A DNA stretch of 47,538 nucleotides from Lingula anatina (GCF_001039355.2 NW_019775721.1:74936-122473), one strand, 5' to 3'; counted from the stretch's first letter, positions 24,111-36,523 are shown. The notes: generated from the sequence alone by a model not told the origin. A program made the numbers and translations.

Positions 24111-24660
24111 TAAATAAATGCAGCGAAATGAGAAATGCAGCGTTTGCTAAGTTTTCTTTTCTTTTCTTTTTAATACTTGAAGTCAGATGGATCACAAGAA
24201 ACCGGTTTTACAGTACTCAGGCAGTGTGGGATTCATGTTCAAAATAGAAGCTTTCCTGGTCATTCACATAATTAAATATTGAATATCTAAAAAGACGGTA
24301 ATGCACCGTATATATATATTCCGAAAGTCCTGAATAGTATTCCTTTCCAATGCTCTTTAGATACTAAACTGGCCTGGTTTTTATTTCAAATTTTAAAGAG
24401 AATTTTAGCACCAAAACACTATCTACGAATTATAGGCGTTGAAGATGTAGCTGACTGTGCCTTTTTTGTAACGGACACTGTGAAACCTTTCATCATCTGT
24501 TAGTTACATGTCCAAAAATTGCCCCCTGTGGAAAAATCCGTGAATAGATTTATTCAAAGACAGGAAATAGACTACAACTAACATATACTGACAAAATTCT
24601 TGGAATTCCAAACACAAATTATAGGGTACTTAATAGCTTGCTTATAATAACCAAAATAAA
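24110..24660. other. Spacer between U fragment and block V-B
   Basis: AT-rich, with a short TA run near 24310. It is absent from the corresponding place in block V-A, where the two flanks are nearly continuous at 7900-7930. It is therefore a V-B specific insertion of unknown nature, possibly with the adjoining U sequence. No gene is seen. Confidence 0.4.
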
Positions 24661-26119
24661 CATATTATACCTCAGTTTCTAAACAGTAATTAAAATCTTC
24701 AGAAGAAACGGAATGCAGTAACTAAAACAAAACTATTTCCTTTTTACATCTCTCAAAGTTACCAACAAACATTAAGATGATTAAATAAATTAAATCTTTA
24801 TTTAAAAAATTACGCAATAATCCCTAAGGAATACAGCGTTTCCTTTGCTATTTTTTATTTTTGAAGTAAAATAGATCACAAGAAACCCTGTTATTAATTC
24901 AGGCATTTGGGGTATTTATGTGCTGGTGCCTGGACCGCGCAATTAACAACAGGCACTGCTTTTCCCTCGGATCTCTCTACATGCACCAGTAAAACGGTTA
25001 TTAAGGAGATGGACCTCTGTGAATCCCCAAGCGACATCATTTTGAACCTTTGGACCCTCCCATTGTGCCGACATTACCCTGGGATATCCACGAGTGGCAA
25101 CATTTTAACCCTATGGGGACCCTTTGAATCACGTGTATCTCGCTTTTTATTAGATGTTTTAAAATACTATTTCTGACGCTGTGGCTTGTGGTCAATTTGG
25201 TAATCAGAGCACTGGTGGTGTCTCTGCCTCTGATGATCTGAAGGACGATTTGCTTCATGATGTAAAGGACAGTTAGCATTTCTATCATTCTAACACTACT
25301 ATATGACTTCTTAACCATTCATATATTATCACATAAGGAAAATAAATCTACAGTTATCTTTTTCACCCTTTATTCCGAAGCAAAGCCTAAAGACATAATT
25401 GGTATAAATCTCATAATTATACACCGTTTGTTGTGCATATTTTGCTCACGTCAGTTAGTCGTAAAATGTTGAATTCTACAATTATTGCGTCTAACATTTA
25501 CTTTTTACGCAACAACAAATATTCCATGCATGGCAAATGGTCAAATTGGACGTTTGTTTGACTTTCAATCCCTCTCAAATATATCTTAATTGAAAATTAA
25601 TTAAGTCCTGATTAAAAATACACAATCAAAACTGAATTGAATTCTGCTTAACTATAATGTCTTAACTAATTAAATTTAATAGCCATTTTGTCACAATCAA
25701 AAAAGGCATCATGAAAAGTAAAAAGAACCCATCGACATAGAAAACTGAACAACCACACTAATAGAAGCGAAAAAATAGTTAACAGAAATATCTAAATTTA
25801 GAATTAAGCAAAGCACGATGATGGAAATGATAAAAACACCCATACATTAATATTTTTGTCATTTCACTCATTTCTGGTATTCTGCTATCAAAACACAAAT
25901 ATGTCGGATTTGTTAGTTGGGTAAATTTCAATCTTGACTATGTACCCGGTAAGGTGACATTGACGTCTACGTTACATCAAATATACCATCAAAAATAATA
26001 CACGAAAAATTAATACACAACCGCATGTCTTCACAAAAAATCTGACCTTAAGCAGCATCTCTACTGAGTACTGCTAAAATTAAATAAATACAGAATACGT
26101 CAGCGACAAAGTGACCTGA

Positions 26120-26410
26120 AAAAGATTCTAAATGGAAAGCCCAGTAAACTAAAATCCAAACCCTATATATACAATAATCAATACTTGAAATTAAGAAAGA
26201 TTAGTGAGACTGCAGTATGCGTTCCCCATTTTTCAGTCCTCATTCTATTATTATGGAATTATGGAATACAGTTATCCGAAAAATTACCTAAATGGAAAGA
26301 CAATAAATGTAGTAGTGAAATATTTACCATATAGCCCAATAATGAATACATTTAAATAAAGTAAGAGAAGTGAAAATGCAGTTTGCGTTCCCCATTTCAG
26401 AACTCATTGT
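26120..26410. repeat. Local tandem duplication downstream of gene B
   Basis: The stretch ending in TGCGTTCCCCATTT occurs at about 26211-26233 and again at 26377-26397, a period of 166 bp, with matching sequence before each. Block V-A has it once (near 9505). The duplication followed the split of A and B. Confidence 0.7.
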
Positions 26411-26450
26411 CCGCATCCGTTTGGAATTCAGTCCAGTTAGTTGTCTGTGT

Positions 26451-26750
26451 TTACAAGGGAGGAATCAAGAGAGGTTTCCATGGCGGAAGGACGAGCGGCC
26501 CTAGGTCCGAAAAGTCGTTTTGTGGAAATCCATTGTAGTCCCCGCAAATACCACGTACTCCTAAATCAGCGGCGGAGTGTAAGGGGGTCATGGTTATCCA
26601 GACAGAGTGCAGAGCGACATAAACAGTCATTGGAACGGCATGGCAATGTATAACATAACCTCTGGGCGCAAAAAAATCCACGGTAACAGCTCCGCCGGCA
26701 AGGATGACTGGTGGTAGTGGAATTGGAAACCACCATCCCATGAACCAATA
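26451..26750 (-). CDS. Gene B exon 3 (VWD domain, C-terminal half)
   Basis: Acceptor tttgtttccag at 26751-26761, phase 0 entry, encoding residues 139-237 and the stop. It carries VIHCHAVP, then GVRGICGDYNGFPQND with the VWD signature cysteine, and a tail rich in proline and leucine (LPPWKPLLIPPL). Its first 27 residues (tryptophan- and proline-rich, FMGWWFPIPLPP) barely match gene A, whereas the next 45 are nearly identical. A stop codon begins the reading frame on the low-coordinate side. The exon boundaries are at the same codon positions as in gene A. Confidence 0.88.
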   Translation of the reverse strand, partial: YWFMGWWFPIPLPPVILAGGAVTVDFFAPRGYVIHCHAVPMTVYVALHSVWITMTPLHSAADLGVRGICGDYNGFPQNDFSDLGPLVLPPWKPLLIPPL

Positions 26751-26951
26751 CTGGAAACAAAATGCAAACAAACATGTTAGTATAGCACAATGGAATGCAT
26801 CTTTAAGTACTGAGAACACTATGAATGCGCATAGTAAACAAAATACTATGGTCATAGACAGAGAGGAACAAAAAGGGATACGGTGCACAAAATCGACAGC
26901 TTATTGCAAAATGCATTCACTGGATTGAAAACTATTGGGAAGAAGACTCAC

Positions 26952-27199
26952 CCACAATGCCACAGTAGGACCTAATACAGCCCTAAAGTATTGGCCTGAA
27001 CACTTAACGTAGACTTCATCGATGCGCGTTTTCGGTCCCCCATTAAAGAATTCCTGGGTCGTAACCACCCACCATGGAAGATCCACCCAGGGCATTACCA
27101 TAATGCCAAGTCTATCAGTAGGGGTGTTATAGAGGAACTTCAGACCGTCAAATGTACGGTAACGTACATCGCCTCGTCCCCAACAGGTGCTATTCCTAA
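26952..27199 (-). CDS. Gene B exon 2 (VWD domain, N-terminal half)
   Basis: Acceptor tgttcttttag at 27200-27210 and donor TGG followed by gtgagt at 26951. Encodes residues 56-138. It opens with CWGRGDVRYRTFDGLKF, which is closer to the family's GDxxxxTFDG pattern than gene A. Further features are PWWVVTTQEFF and a second cysteine (VYVKC). It is four codons shorter than gene A exon 2: GGP replaces a longer IYKYFEVS stretch. An NST glycosylation site lies just before the first cysteine. The RGD tripeptide is kept. Confidence 0.88.
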
Positions 27200-27610
27200 C
27201 TAAAAGAACAGAGAATTTCAACCTTTGGACAAAACAACATGTAAAAGTAAAGTGTGCCAACAAATCTAGTCACTTCTTTGCCTTCTATTACATTCTGTAA
27301 ACACGAACTCCTTGAAGCATTTGACCTATGGTATGAAATGAACTATTAAAACTATTTGCACTCACATTTGATACTTTGAATGTATCAGACCGATAACTAC
27401 GGGATATACACCCTTATGACCAATATAACCTAAGATAAAGTGATTCAATTACATACCATAGCGAATATCATACAGTCACTATGGTCACACAATACCTCGT
27501 CGTAACGGTGGCAAAAATTGATGTAGCAACTGAAATGTACGTGGGTTTTCTTGTCAACCATCACGCTCACACTCAATCAACCTAATAGTAAGCTGGTCAT
27601 GTCTACTTAC

Positions 27611-27776
27611 TGTAAGGGCTGTACTGGCCAGGTACCGGTACATGTGAGGTGTTGCCTGCGTATGGTGCTAGCTTGTAATCAATCTCTTTGGGAGTGAGAA
27701 CGCCATCTACCATCGTACCAGGCCCAAAGGAGACCAGAAGTATGGCCACAGCCAGGGGAATAAGCTGTCGATCCAT
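27611..27776 (-). CDS. Gene B exon 1 (signal peptide and N-terminal segment)
   Basis: Encodes residues 1-55 and one base of the next codon; the donor (TACA followed by gtaagt) is at 27610. The signal peptide core is LIPLAVAILLV, followed by LTPKEIDYKL and an NTS site. As in gene A, an extra upstream ATG (27800) lies about 22 bp from the TATA box and is unlikely to be in the mRNA, so 27776 is chosen. The protein is 237 aa, secreted by prediction. Its role is unknown; a VWD domain in a small secreted protein fits adhesion, matrix, coat or humoral functions. Confidence 0.85.
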
Positions 27777-27821
27777 GATGTCGGTAAGCAGATATCTCAT
27801 CTCTCATCTCTCGTGGGGACT

Positions 27822-27827
27822 TTTATA
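27822..27827 (-). promoter_or_regulatory. TATA box of gene B
   Basis: CTATAAAAGTCCCC on the minus strand, 46 bp upstream of the chosen ATG and matching gene A in place and flanks. Confidence 0.75.
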
Positions 27828-27872
27828 GTTCTCCAGTTCACTTAGTTTTAAACTAAGGTGGAATAGAATCTA

Positions 27873-27909
27873 CCAATAGGCGTTTAGATGAATATTAATG
27901 TTGACGTCA
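27873..27909. promoter_or_regulatory. CCAAT box and CRE-like palindrome upstream of gene B
   Basis: CCAAT at 27873-27877 and TGACGTCA at 27902-27909, with the same spacing as in gene A. The surrounding 35 bp (cgtttagatgaatattaatg and so on) are almost unchanged between the copies. Confidence 0.55.
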
Positions 27910-28767
27910 TCGAATTTTTTAACATGTCGATTTCCACACCTCTCTATATTGTGACTTTTTCTTCAGTTTTAAAAAGTCTGGAAAAGAGTTGGCATTTTTA
28001 TTTTTTAAATTGTTCATTTGTATCCGCACAGAAGTCGAAACATATGAAAGATAGATATGGAAATCGTGATACAGTAAAGAACACGAAAGACAGCATAATT
28101 TATGTTTTTATTGAAGGGAATGCCTTAAATCAAGGAGTCCTAAGGCTGATGCTCTTTTTTGCCTGACAACAATTACCTAAACAAGTTCAGTCAGATTACA
28201 TTGAATAGAAAGGAAATTATTTTAGAAGCTACTGATAACAGAAGCATATTTTCACTGAGCTTAAATTTCTGAAGTTTTGCTCTGCCTCACTACTCACCTC
28301 TTCTTTTTCACGTGATAGGGGTGGAAAGAAAGATAGGGCTGAAACTTGATGAACGTATAAAAATGGCTCAGGCAGTTAGTTAGTGATGAGCTTCTGTCTT
28401 CCCACAATCCTTGAGCGCGGTTAAATAACAGCTGGTGAAATCAAAACAACACCTATTTCAGGGAAGAATTTCATCAACTGCGTTATGTTATACGAATGAA
28501 GTAATTTTTCTTCAGTCACCAGCTTGATAATGAAATAGATATTACCTCCAATATTTCAATGTCTAGCAGAACATCTTCATTAGGGATATTTGCCAAGATA
28601 GCTTAAAATTTTCTCCAGGTGCCCTATAGATAGGCTTATCCACCCTAGACACGGGCAATCCCATGCTATACCTGGTCACTGTGTATAACTAAAAAAACGT
28701 TTAAGCTCTTAAAAGAAAATGATGGTGGAGTAACGTAAACGTGACGAATTATTTATTGAAAACAGCA

Positions 28768-29133
28768 CCCTTTACAAAATATCAGGCCTGCTGCAAATAC
28801 GCAGCAAATTTGCAACAAATTTGCTACAATATTGCTGCAAACTGCGACGCCTTCTTGCAAATTAGCAGTAGGTTTGCAGGGGCGGATCTAGAGATGTTTT
28901 CTTTCAAAATATTTTCTGACAGTCTTCGCAATTACCTTTGTCGATCCAGCCTTCATTTTTGACCGTCTTCCGACAGAAAATGTAAACTTATGTAAAAAAT
29001 GTCAATGTAAACTTAAAAATCTGACCGTCTTCGGGAAGACCCAGAAGATACCCTAAATCCGCCCCTGTTTTATAGCAATATTGCTGCAATAATGTTGCAA
29101 TATTGCTTCAAAATTATCAATTTGCTAAGGGCA
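28768..29133. mobile_element. Short inverted-repeat transposon (MITE) in block V-B, carrying a second nested MITE
   Basis: The paralogous site in block V-A (near 12055) reads aaacagCAtacaattgg. Here the same flanks are separated by 366 bp that begin CACCCTTTAC and end GCTAAGGGCA. This gives a CA target duplication and short CCCTT/AAGGG ends; GCA with slightly shorter ends is equally possible. The outer element is full of TTGCTGCAA-like palindromes. A second element is nested at 28877-29067. Confidence 0.75.
28877..29067. mobile_element. Nested hAT-like MITE, about 191 bp
   Basis: Ends CAGGGGCGGATCTAGAG and TAAATCCGCCCCTG are inverted repeats. CAGGGGCGGAT is a common terminus of animal hAT elements. 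An intact 8-bp target duplication is not visible (TAGGTTTG against TTTTATAG). It has internal inverted GACCGTCTTC motifs and no coding capacity. Confidence 0.65.
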
Positions 29134-30159
29134 TACAATTGGGCTTTAACACGTAATGACATTGGCCTGCAGGGGTAAGATGTGGCAGACCGTCAATGAT
29201 GTATCAGGTCGATTGATATTTAAGCAGTGTTTTCATACTTGCTATGAATGCTGTAATTGTTCCTTACAATTTACGTGACGGGAATAAATTAAAAAACCAA
29301 AAAAAAATAAAAAAAAAAAACACTGTATTAAATTGGGAAAGAGGGCTCCGTATCTAACCCTGGATACCAGATAATTAAGGGTCCGTTCACCACCAGTATA
29401 TCGACTCTTCTACTGTACACTAACTCCACGGGGACTTCACTGAATGCAATCAGATTGACACATTTTCTGGCGTTAAGGAGAATACAGAACAGCTGGCGAT
29501 TATGTGTACATTAACATCCATATACAATAATTTAAAGTATGCATTAGGTAATGGTTTCTTTTAGAAATGTTTCAAATACGTATTAATAAGAACGCGTTTG
29601 TAAATGACATGAAGTAGCTGAAAATTGTGTCGAGATAGGAACAAGCTGTCTTGCAAAGATAATGTTCAACGCAAGGTTGAATGTGTGAAGTGCTGGGGCA
29701 GACAAGACATGATCTCTTTCTAGAGTCAGGTATTGGAAAACAACACAACAATGGGGAAAAGAATGGAAAAGACAGATGGATAAAATTAGAGAAAAAGAGA
29801 CTATTCTACAGTATCACACCGACACCTTGTTACAGGTAAATTTCTCCCTTACCACAAACAGGTAAGCATAGTAACACCTATATGGCTTAATACAGCACGT
29901 GATGCTGATCTTTTAGATCTCAAATACAGCATTTATTATAATCATATTGAGAGAAAATATACATTAATAAGGAGGAAATTATAAAGAATGTTAGAAAAAT
30001 TAAGTGAGAATTAAGGGGTGACAGTGGGTGTAAAGGCTTGAGAAGAATCAGATTGAATTGGGATCTTCATTGCAATGTGATTCAATGACTCGTCTTTACA
30101 TGAGTAGCAAAATCTGTTGTTTTTTTAATGCCATATGTTTCCATTTCTGTTTTTGTCAA

Positions 30160-33100
30160 TAATTTTTGATTTATCTGAAGGTTTTAATTAGTGTTTGGAG
30201 CTCAGGTAAAATATGATGGCAATATTTAATGAAATGGCTGAGCCAGCTGACAGCATCTCTTCGCCGCATACATTGAGCATAAAACCTTACAGGCCAAAAT
30301 AATTAATTATTTCCGAACATTCTAACAAATTCGAGATTTTATTCACGTGCCAATTCAAATGCTGCATTTATGGAAAATCAGCATTTGGTTTTCATTTAAA
30401 TCCACTGTCTGGCATCATTATAGTGTTTTAAAAACAATACGATTTTTTAGAATATGACGAGCCTATAAAAACCCTTCCTTATTTTCTCCCTCGTGATCAG
30501 ATATATCTTCCAAAATATCATTACTTCATAATTACTGAAAATTATCAAACACAAGCCAATTCATTTTCAAGCCTTTCTTAGCTAGCGGTCACAGAGCAAC
30601 AACATCTACATGTACTCACATCAGTCTGATGAGTGCCCATGTCCAGTTTGGCCGTAAGCTAACGGTATGAAAGTTTTCCGGTTTTCAGTTTTTTAATTTC
30701 TATTTTATTCCTAATCAGGCATTTTTGTTTCGATTTCTAACCAGTTATAAATTTGTTTAAGTTGTTTCAGGACGCTGTCTGAGCTATTGAAGAATGGTGT
30801 TGCGAGTACCTCATTTTGATAAACGGTTGGGAACTGAGGTAAAATATGATGGAAAAAGCAAAGACGTCGTATATTTAATTAAGTGATTGAGCGAAAAAGC
30901 TTCCATTTGTGGTAAACGTTGAACATAAAACCTCCAAAGGCTAAATGATTAAACTGTTTTTTCGTACGATTTGTCAAATACGAGATTAAACGTACCTTGT
31001 GTGTTAAATGGAAATCTGCATTTATGGAAAATCAACGTTTAATTTCCAATTAAATTACGTCAAGTGATTTAAAACCAATATGATATTTTAGAATATGACG
31101 AGCCTATAAATACTCCAGATATATTGTTTTTTATACTTAGCATTTCAAAACTATCAATAAACTTCCTCTGTCAGCACCTCTTAATATGCACAATCCCAAA
31201 TCCTCCCTATCATGAGCGATTTATCAAAGATACAATCAAATATTCAACGTTTTTCAAAACCAAGCCATAAGTTATCTGTTACTTCGTTAACATGTTTGTG
31301 GTTAAAGAGAAATTTATCTGAACTGAAGAAAACATATCTTGTATTTTATGCTGAAGAGTTGGACTGAAACTGTGTATAATCATCCGAATTTTTTCACGTG
31401 TGAATGCAGTATTACTTTTCTGGCTTTTACAGATAAGTAAGTCACACTATCTTATTTACACATCTTCATTTTATGTTTTTTTCCAAAACACTGAGTAGAA
31501 AAATGTAACAGTTCCGAATAACCCAGCAAGCTGAGTAGATTGGGTGTTGGGATAATGCGTGTAGTATTTATTCTTCAATGGTCCATCGATTACGCCATAA
31601 TGCAAGGTGAATGGACTGGGCTAGCATCAGATATTACTTAATATTCATCAAGCAACATACATCGCATCACACTATAAGAACATACCTCATATTGAATATA
31701 ACCGATTTAATGTGGCATATTAAAACACAGAGAAACGGACCTGTGCATGATACCTGCCAACACCAATTTAAACACCAATTCAGAGCTGGCGGGGGTCAGG
31801 TCAGGCTTTTTTCCCCCTAGACTGATATTGAAGCCTTTAGCAAAGATTCAAACTAAACCTAAATATTAAAATTGACACAGACGTGGTCACTGTAGTCAAA
31901 GTGTACATTGCCGTGTTCATTACTTAACTTTGGCTAGCTTTCACCTTGCGGAACATAATCAAAAGTGGAAAGATTATTGATAATATTTCGAGAAATCTAA
32001 TTTCATTTATCACTGAAATAGTTTTATAAGTAGTGTGTCACTCTAAAATATGTGCATCGAAATTTCAATTACATTAAATCTCCTTTTCAACTACATTTCC
32101 TTTGTCTTACCTCCAGTGAGCAGTTTATTTTCAATCCACATTTCAGTCTCCTGATCGACACCAGCATCTTCATCTATCACATCCTTATCCACAGCACATT
32201 GTCATCAGTAATCCTCAATCTCACCAATGAGTCAGTAAATATTTATCCATCATTGACACAGCTAATGTTTTATATTAAACCCACTAAATGATAGGCAATT
32301 ACGTATTCAATGTTCAGTACTTTTTTCAATTTCATACGTTAGTTCAACAATTCCCTTGATATTAGTATTATCTTCGACAGTCATAACTTTAGATGTTGGA
32401 TCTTACCGGGTTCAACCTGACATGTCTATCTCTAAGATCGGTTGGCAAAATCTCAATTAAAAAAAGGTTAAAATTAGGACACATTAACGTGTTTCTACTT
32501 GGTCCTGCTTTCCCCCACTTGGTTCTCACACGAGTTTCTTCACTGTCATCACTTCATTAATCACAGTATTTGTCTTTTATCATACAGAAGAACAAATAAA
32601 TACCAACGTGTATGCAGGTCACGTCAAACTTGCTCTGCCTCGATATCCTTGTGGTCATTTAGCATTTTATATCTTGAATATTTCCTCTGTTATTGCAAAG
32701 AACTCTTCGCTGTAGATGAAATGGAACAGATCAGTACAGTGACGTATTAAGTCATATGAGCAACCTGCTACTGGGTTAACCTATTTGTGGTCAGTGAGAT
32801 GTATTAGCAGCTACCCCTGTGCGTGCTGGTGTAATATGCTGCTCTTATATTGTATAATATATAATATCTGTGAAGCAGGTATCAGCAGTTAGTCTAGTGG
32901 TAAATTCTTCAAATGTTTCACTTAACTTTCAAATAAATTTGAGAGATTTAATATATCAAAATATTTTTAAAAGGATTCACCGACAAACCTAGAATTCTAC
33001 AGAACTGCTGAGCATCACAATGTGGCAACTTTCCATAAATAATTCAGCAAGCTGACAAAAGTGGGTTTGAGGCCACTATTACACAATAATACATAAGAAT

Positions 33101-35110
33101 GTCATAAATTGCGCTATAACTGTATGATTTCTCAAACAAATCATACATGCTTGTCTTGTTTCCCTGAATTACATGGTGTAACACGCATATGCTAAACACA
33201 GCCACTATACGACAGAGATTGTTGCAACGTATGTCAAATGGTTCTCCTCCTCACACATGCTATTCCAAGTAGTTTCTTCTGAATTATGTTTTTGCCAACC
33301 CTCCAGTTACCAGTTCAGGGGGGAATGTACCCGAATATCGCTAAATATCATCATTTGGGGTTTTTTATGTCTAATTATTGGTTAAATGTGTATCTAACAT
33401 TTAAAGGAATAACCTTTTTACATTTTGAACAGTCTTCACGGTGACTTGGAAAATAGACATAGCTAGCTTGATTCACAATAGGTCTAGGGCGTGAACGGTG
33501 AGTTCCGTGTTAATTACTAGATATGTTTGTTATTGTTAAAGGTTGTCTGAATTGTCAGATTAGATTTCAGTTGTAATAGAGTAAACTTTGCCTTGAGTGA
33601 GTATTAAAATAAGTCAAGGACTTTAAGTAAATAGAGGCAATAATGCTGCTTGCTTTATATTCACTGGGGGACCAGGGGGGAGTGGCGGCACAGTGGGAGG
33701 GTCCAGAGGGTTTCAATTATGCCGCTCGACGTATATTCACTGAGGGATCCGGGGGGAATGGAGCAGCAGTGGGACGGCAAAGTGGAAAGAGATTTTAGAG
33801 AATCCACCTGTGCAAATCATACAGGCAGCACAACTGCAAAATTATCGTTGATTTATTTTCACGAAATTTAGATTTTGATTGTTGCTGTAAGTGTGTGCTG
33901 CTATTAGCAAGGGTTATCGCAGATTCAGATTGTGTTTTCTAAGTCTCATCTAACGCAATGACCGCCGCCGCGCGTACGGTATACCACAATTTGTGCCAAG
34001 ACTCCGCAAACACAATTGTTTCAATGAATTTCAGAGAGATTTAAGAAAATATCGAGATTTAAGAAAATATCTATTTTATTTTAAGAAAAGTGAGATATGC
34101 GTGTCATCGTTCTAATGTGCCAGTATAATTCATGCAGAAGAAGGGGGTGCAGACGGGAAACGAGGGGTGTGCGGTGACGGATACACGTGTAGCACCCCTA
34201 CTCCCAGTGCCGTATGGTACTGAAAGTCCAGTCTGGTTTATATACAGAGGACCGTGAGTGGGTTATTTGCAGCCAACAGCCATTTATTTTAATTTGCTGA
34301 CCGATTGCAAAACCTGTCATCTATAAGCGCGTGTTTCTTTCTAATTCCCGATGACAACGCGTTATGTACACCACAAAAAGAACTAGTTGAATACATTCGG
34401 GAGGCATGCGAAAAAAAAAACATAAATCACATAAAAAATACATACATAAATCACATGAAGAAGGTGATTCCAGCAGTGAACGAAAGGGAAAGGAATGCAT
34501 CTGGCTTTTAAACAAGCACCACATGTTATAAGAAACAATTTGAGACATTGCTATTTACTTTATGTATCAACTGTTTTTAATTATTTATTTCAGTGTTGTT
34601 CGTGACTCTTTAAATAATTCAACTAGATTCAAGGTGTCAAAAAGTTTTTAAATTATGACTGGTTTTGTTCTTCAGCATTTTATTCTCTTATTCGCACTGT
34701 TTTCACTCTAGTCTTCCGTTGTGGCTGATACAACTTAACCCGTTAGTTTGCTCGTGTCCATAGCAATCTCTTTGCATTAACGATAAAAAAAAAAACTGGC
34801 ATGAGGTCATTTAGGAGTAGATTGAGTTCCTTGGACCGACAAATTTGGGCGACCTATCAGCATTACATGCTGATTCTCCTACCTTGCAATCATCATGCAG
34901 GCTATATTGCCCGGTCCTGCGGTGCAGGGCAGGAAGTTCCTGCGGCAGTAAGGCTAGACTCCGGCGACACTGTACAGTACCTGTCATCTACATTTCACCC
35001 CCCCCCCCACGCACACACACACACACACACACACACTCACTTTTCCTCCAGGCTCCTTGTCAACGAAAGCATTTTACAATATGAATCATGGTCGATTAAA
35101 ATTATTCAAA
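30160..35110 (-). repeat. Repeat unit U, right copy (inverted), with an extra 3' module copy
   Basis: 30690-35110 is the reverse complement of the left unit U (1180-6130) with frequent substitutions and indels. 30160-30480 is a second, partial copy of its 3' module. It keeps the TATA-like start (near 34240), the coding-like remnants near 33000-33190 and 32115-32400, and a short internal duplication near 33656 and 33740 (TATATTCACTG, about 84 bp apart). That duplication is also present in the left copy near 2438 and 2519, so it predates the unit's duplication. Several stops interrupt every frame. Confidence 0.75.
35009..35038. repeat. C-run and (CA)n microsatellite
   Basis: A C homopolymer followed by about 13 CA dinucleotides. 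Open frames across it are artefacts of the repeat. Confidence 0.95.
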
Positions 35111-36500
35111 AAACGCCATTCTCTCCTGTGAATCAAGAACTCACTTGACCTCATGCACGTGCATCTGAGTAGTAAATGGGGAGGGGTGAGTTTGGTTATA
35201 TTAGTTTCGTTTATTAATATTGTTATCATTATTTATATATTTATTTATTTTGTATTTTTTTACTGAAATTTTCTTCTTTAGGATGATTTCATCAAAGGTT
35301 CGCTTAAATCAGGCTTAATTTTTTTACTTTTTGAACTTGAACATTTTTTTTTATTTTTGCCATTAGCCCTTAAATAGCCGCGTACCGTGTAATTTATTAA
35401 TAACTTATAAGAACATTATCTGGATGGGTCAGTGGGCACGCGCCCTGCCCTCAGCTTCTGAGCTATCTCTTCTTGCTCTTTGAAAAGAAAAATTAACGAC
35501 AAAAAAGAAGCATTTATCCGTCAAATTGTGGTGTTATTGATCCTGTCGTCTGTTTGTAATATTACATACTTTTGACCCCCTCCCCTCCGCTAAGATCTGA
35601 CATAATGTTGTATGCTAGCCCTTTCTTACCCAAAAAAAAAAACGGAATACCTTATATTTCCCTTAAACATATTTAAAACAAACTACAGATATTTGATATC
35701 GATGATATCATTTTATAACGATTTTAAAGCTACAAGCACGGCGAAACGAATTGAAGAGAAATATAAATCAAAAATTAAAAATACAAATACATTTTGAAGC
35801 TATTATCATTACATCACGTTTCTACTGTACTTCACCACTAACCAAGACTTTTGAAAATTATAAAAAAGTACTGGAATTACTCTTATTCTTTTGCGACATA
35901 TTGCATTTGTTTTAAGTGCCAAAGATGATTTTCTCTGCTATGATCAGTCTTGTGTTCACAGATTTCTCCATACTTGTTTACATCCTCGAAATAATGTCAT
36001 ACACTTGTTACTGCAAAATGTTTGATTCAATCTCTTTACAAAAACCCACATGCAAGAATTTGCACTTCGACCAATGTTAAAATAAAAACAAACAAACAAA
36101 AAATAGAACAGTTATCGTAGAACCAAAAGAGGAGCGTGCACCCCACAAATTTCAGTTCCATTGTCCATAATTTCGTTCCTTTTGTCGATTTTCTACTCTC
36201 ACATGGACGTTCACCAATGAACAAAATGTGAGTCATATAATCAGTTTTACTCAATTCTGTAACTCAAAAGATAGAAAGATTCCATGGGAATAGGCTTTTA
36301 AAAGTTTAAGTAACATGGACCATATAGTACCCCAAGTCAACGGCTGTGAAACCAGCGCTTCCCGTGTTCCACATGAACATCAATGACTGGAGAAAGAAGA
36401 CATAGTTTGTATAGAGTTTGTGGTAGTCGCTCTTTGGTCATCACGTCATGGATCGTAGAGTTATATCCTGGTTTAAAGAGAAAAATATTATATTTTTTCA
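35110..36500. other. AT-rich intergenic DNA with one exon-like stretch
   Basis: No supported gene. On the minus strand, 36319-36400 reads SLMFMWNTGSAGFTAVDLGY and a few more residues to a stop, after a possible acceptor (ttctttctccag). This might be a terminal exon, but no partner exon was found. The rest has no visible structure. Confidence 0.4.
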
Positions 36501-36519
36501 GCCGTGAATATCAGTAATG

Positions 36520-36523
<4 letters not shown>

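Larger units (their letters stand above)
24660..30090. repeat. Duplicated block V-B (contains gene B)
   Basis: Co-linear paralogue of 7840-13260. It differs by substitutions, short indels, a local 166-bp tandem duplication at about 26120-26410 and a 366-bp nested transposon insertion at 28768-29133. The gene exons are better conserved than the flanks. Confidence 0.9.

Noticed and set aside
26441-26928. Plus-strand frames over gene B exon 3
   Set aside because: Antisense shadows; the minus-strand exon has splice sites, family motifs and paralogues.
34801-35148. Plus-strand open frames through the C-run and CA repeat
   Set aside because: Repeat-driven open frame with a histidine/threonine run, in the opposite strand to unit U's coding-like strand.
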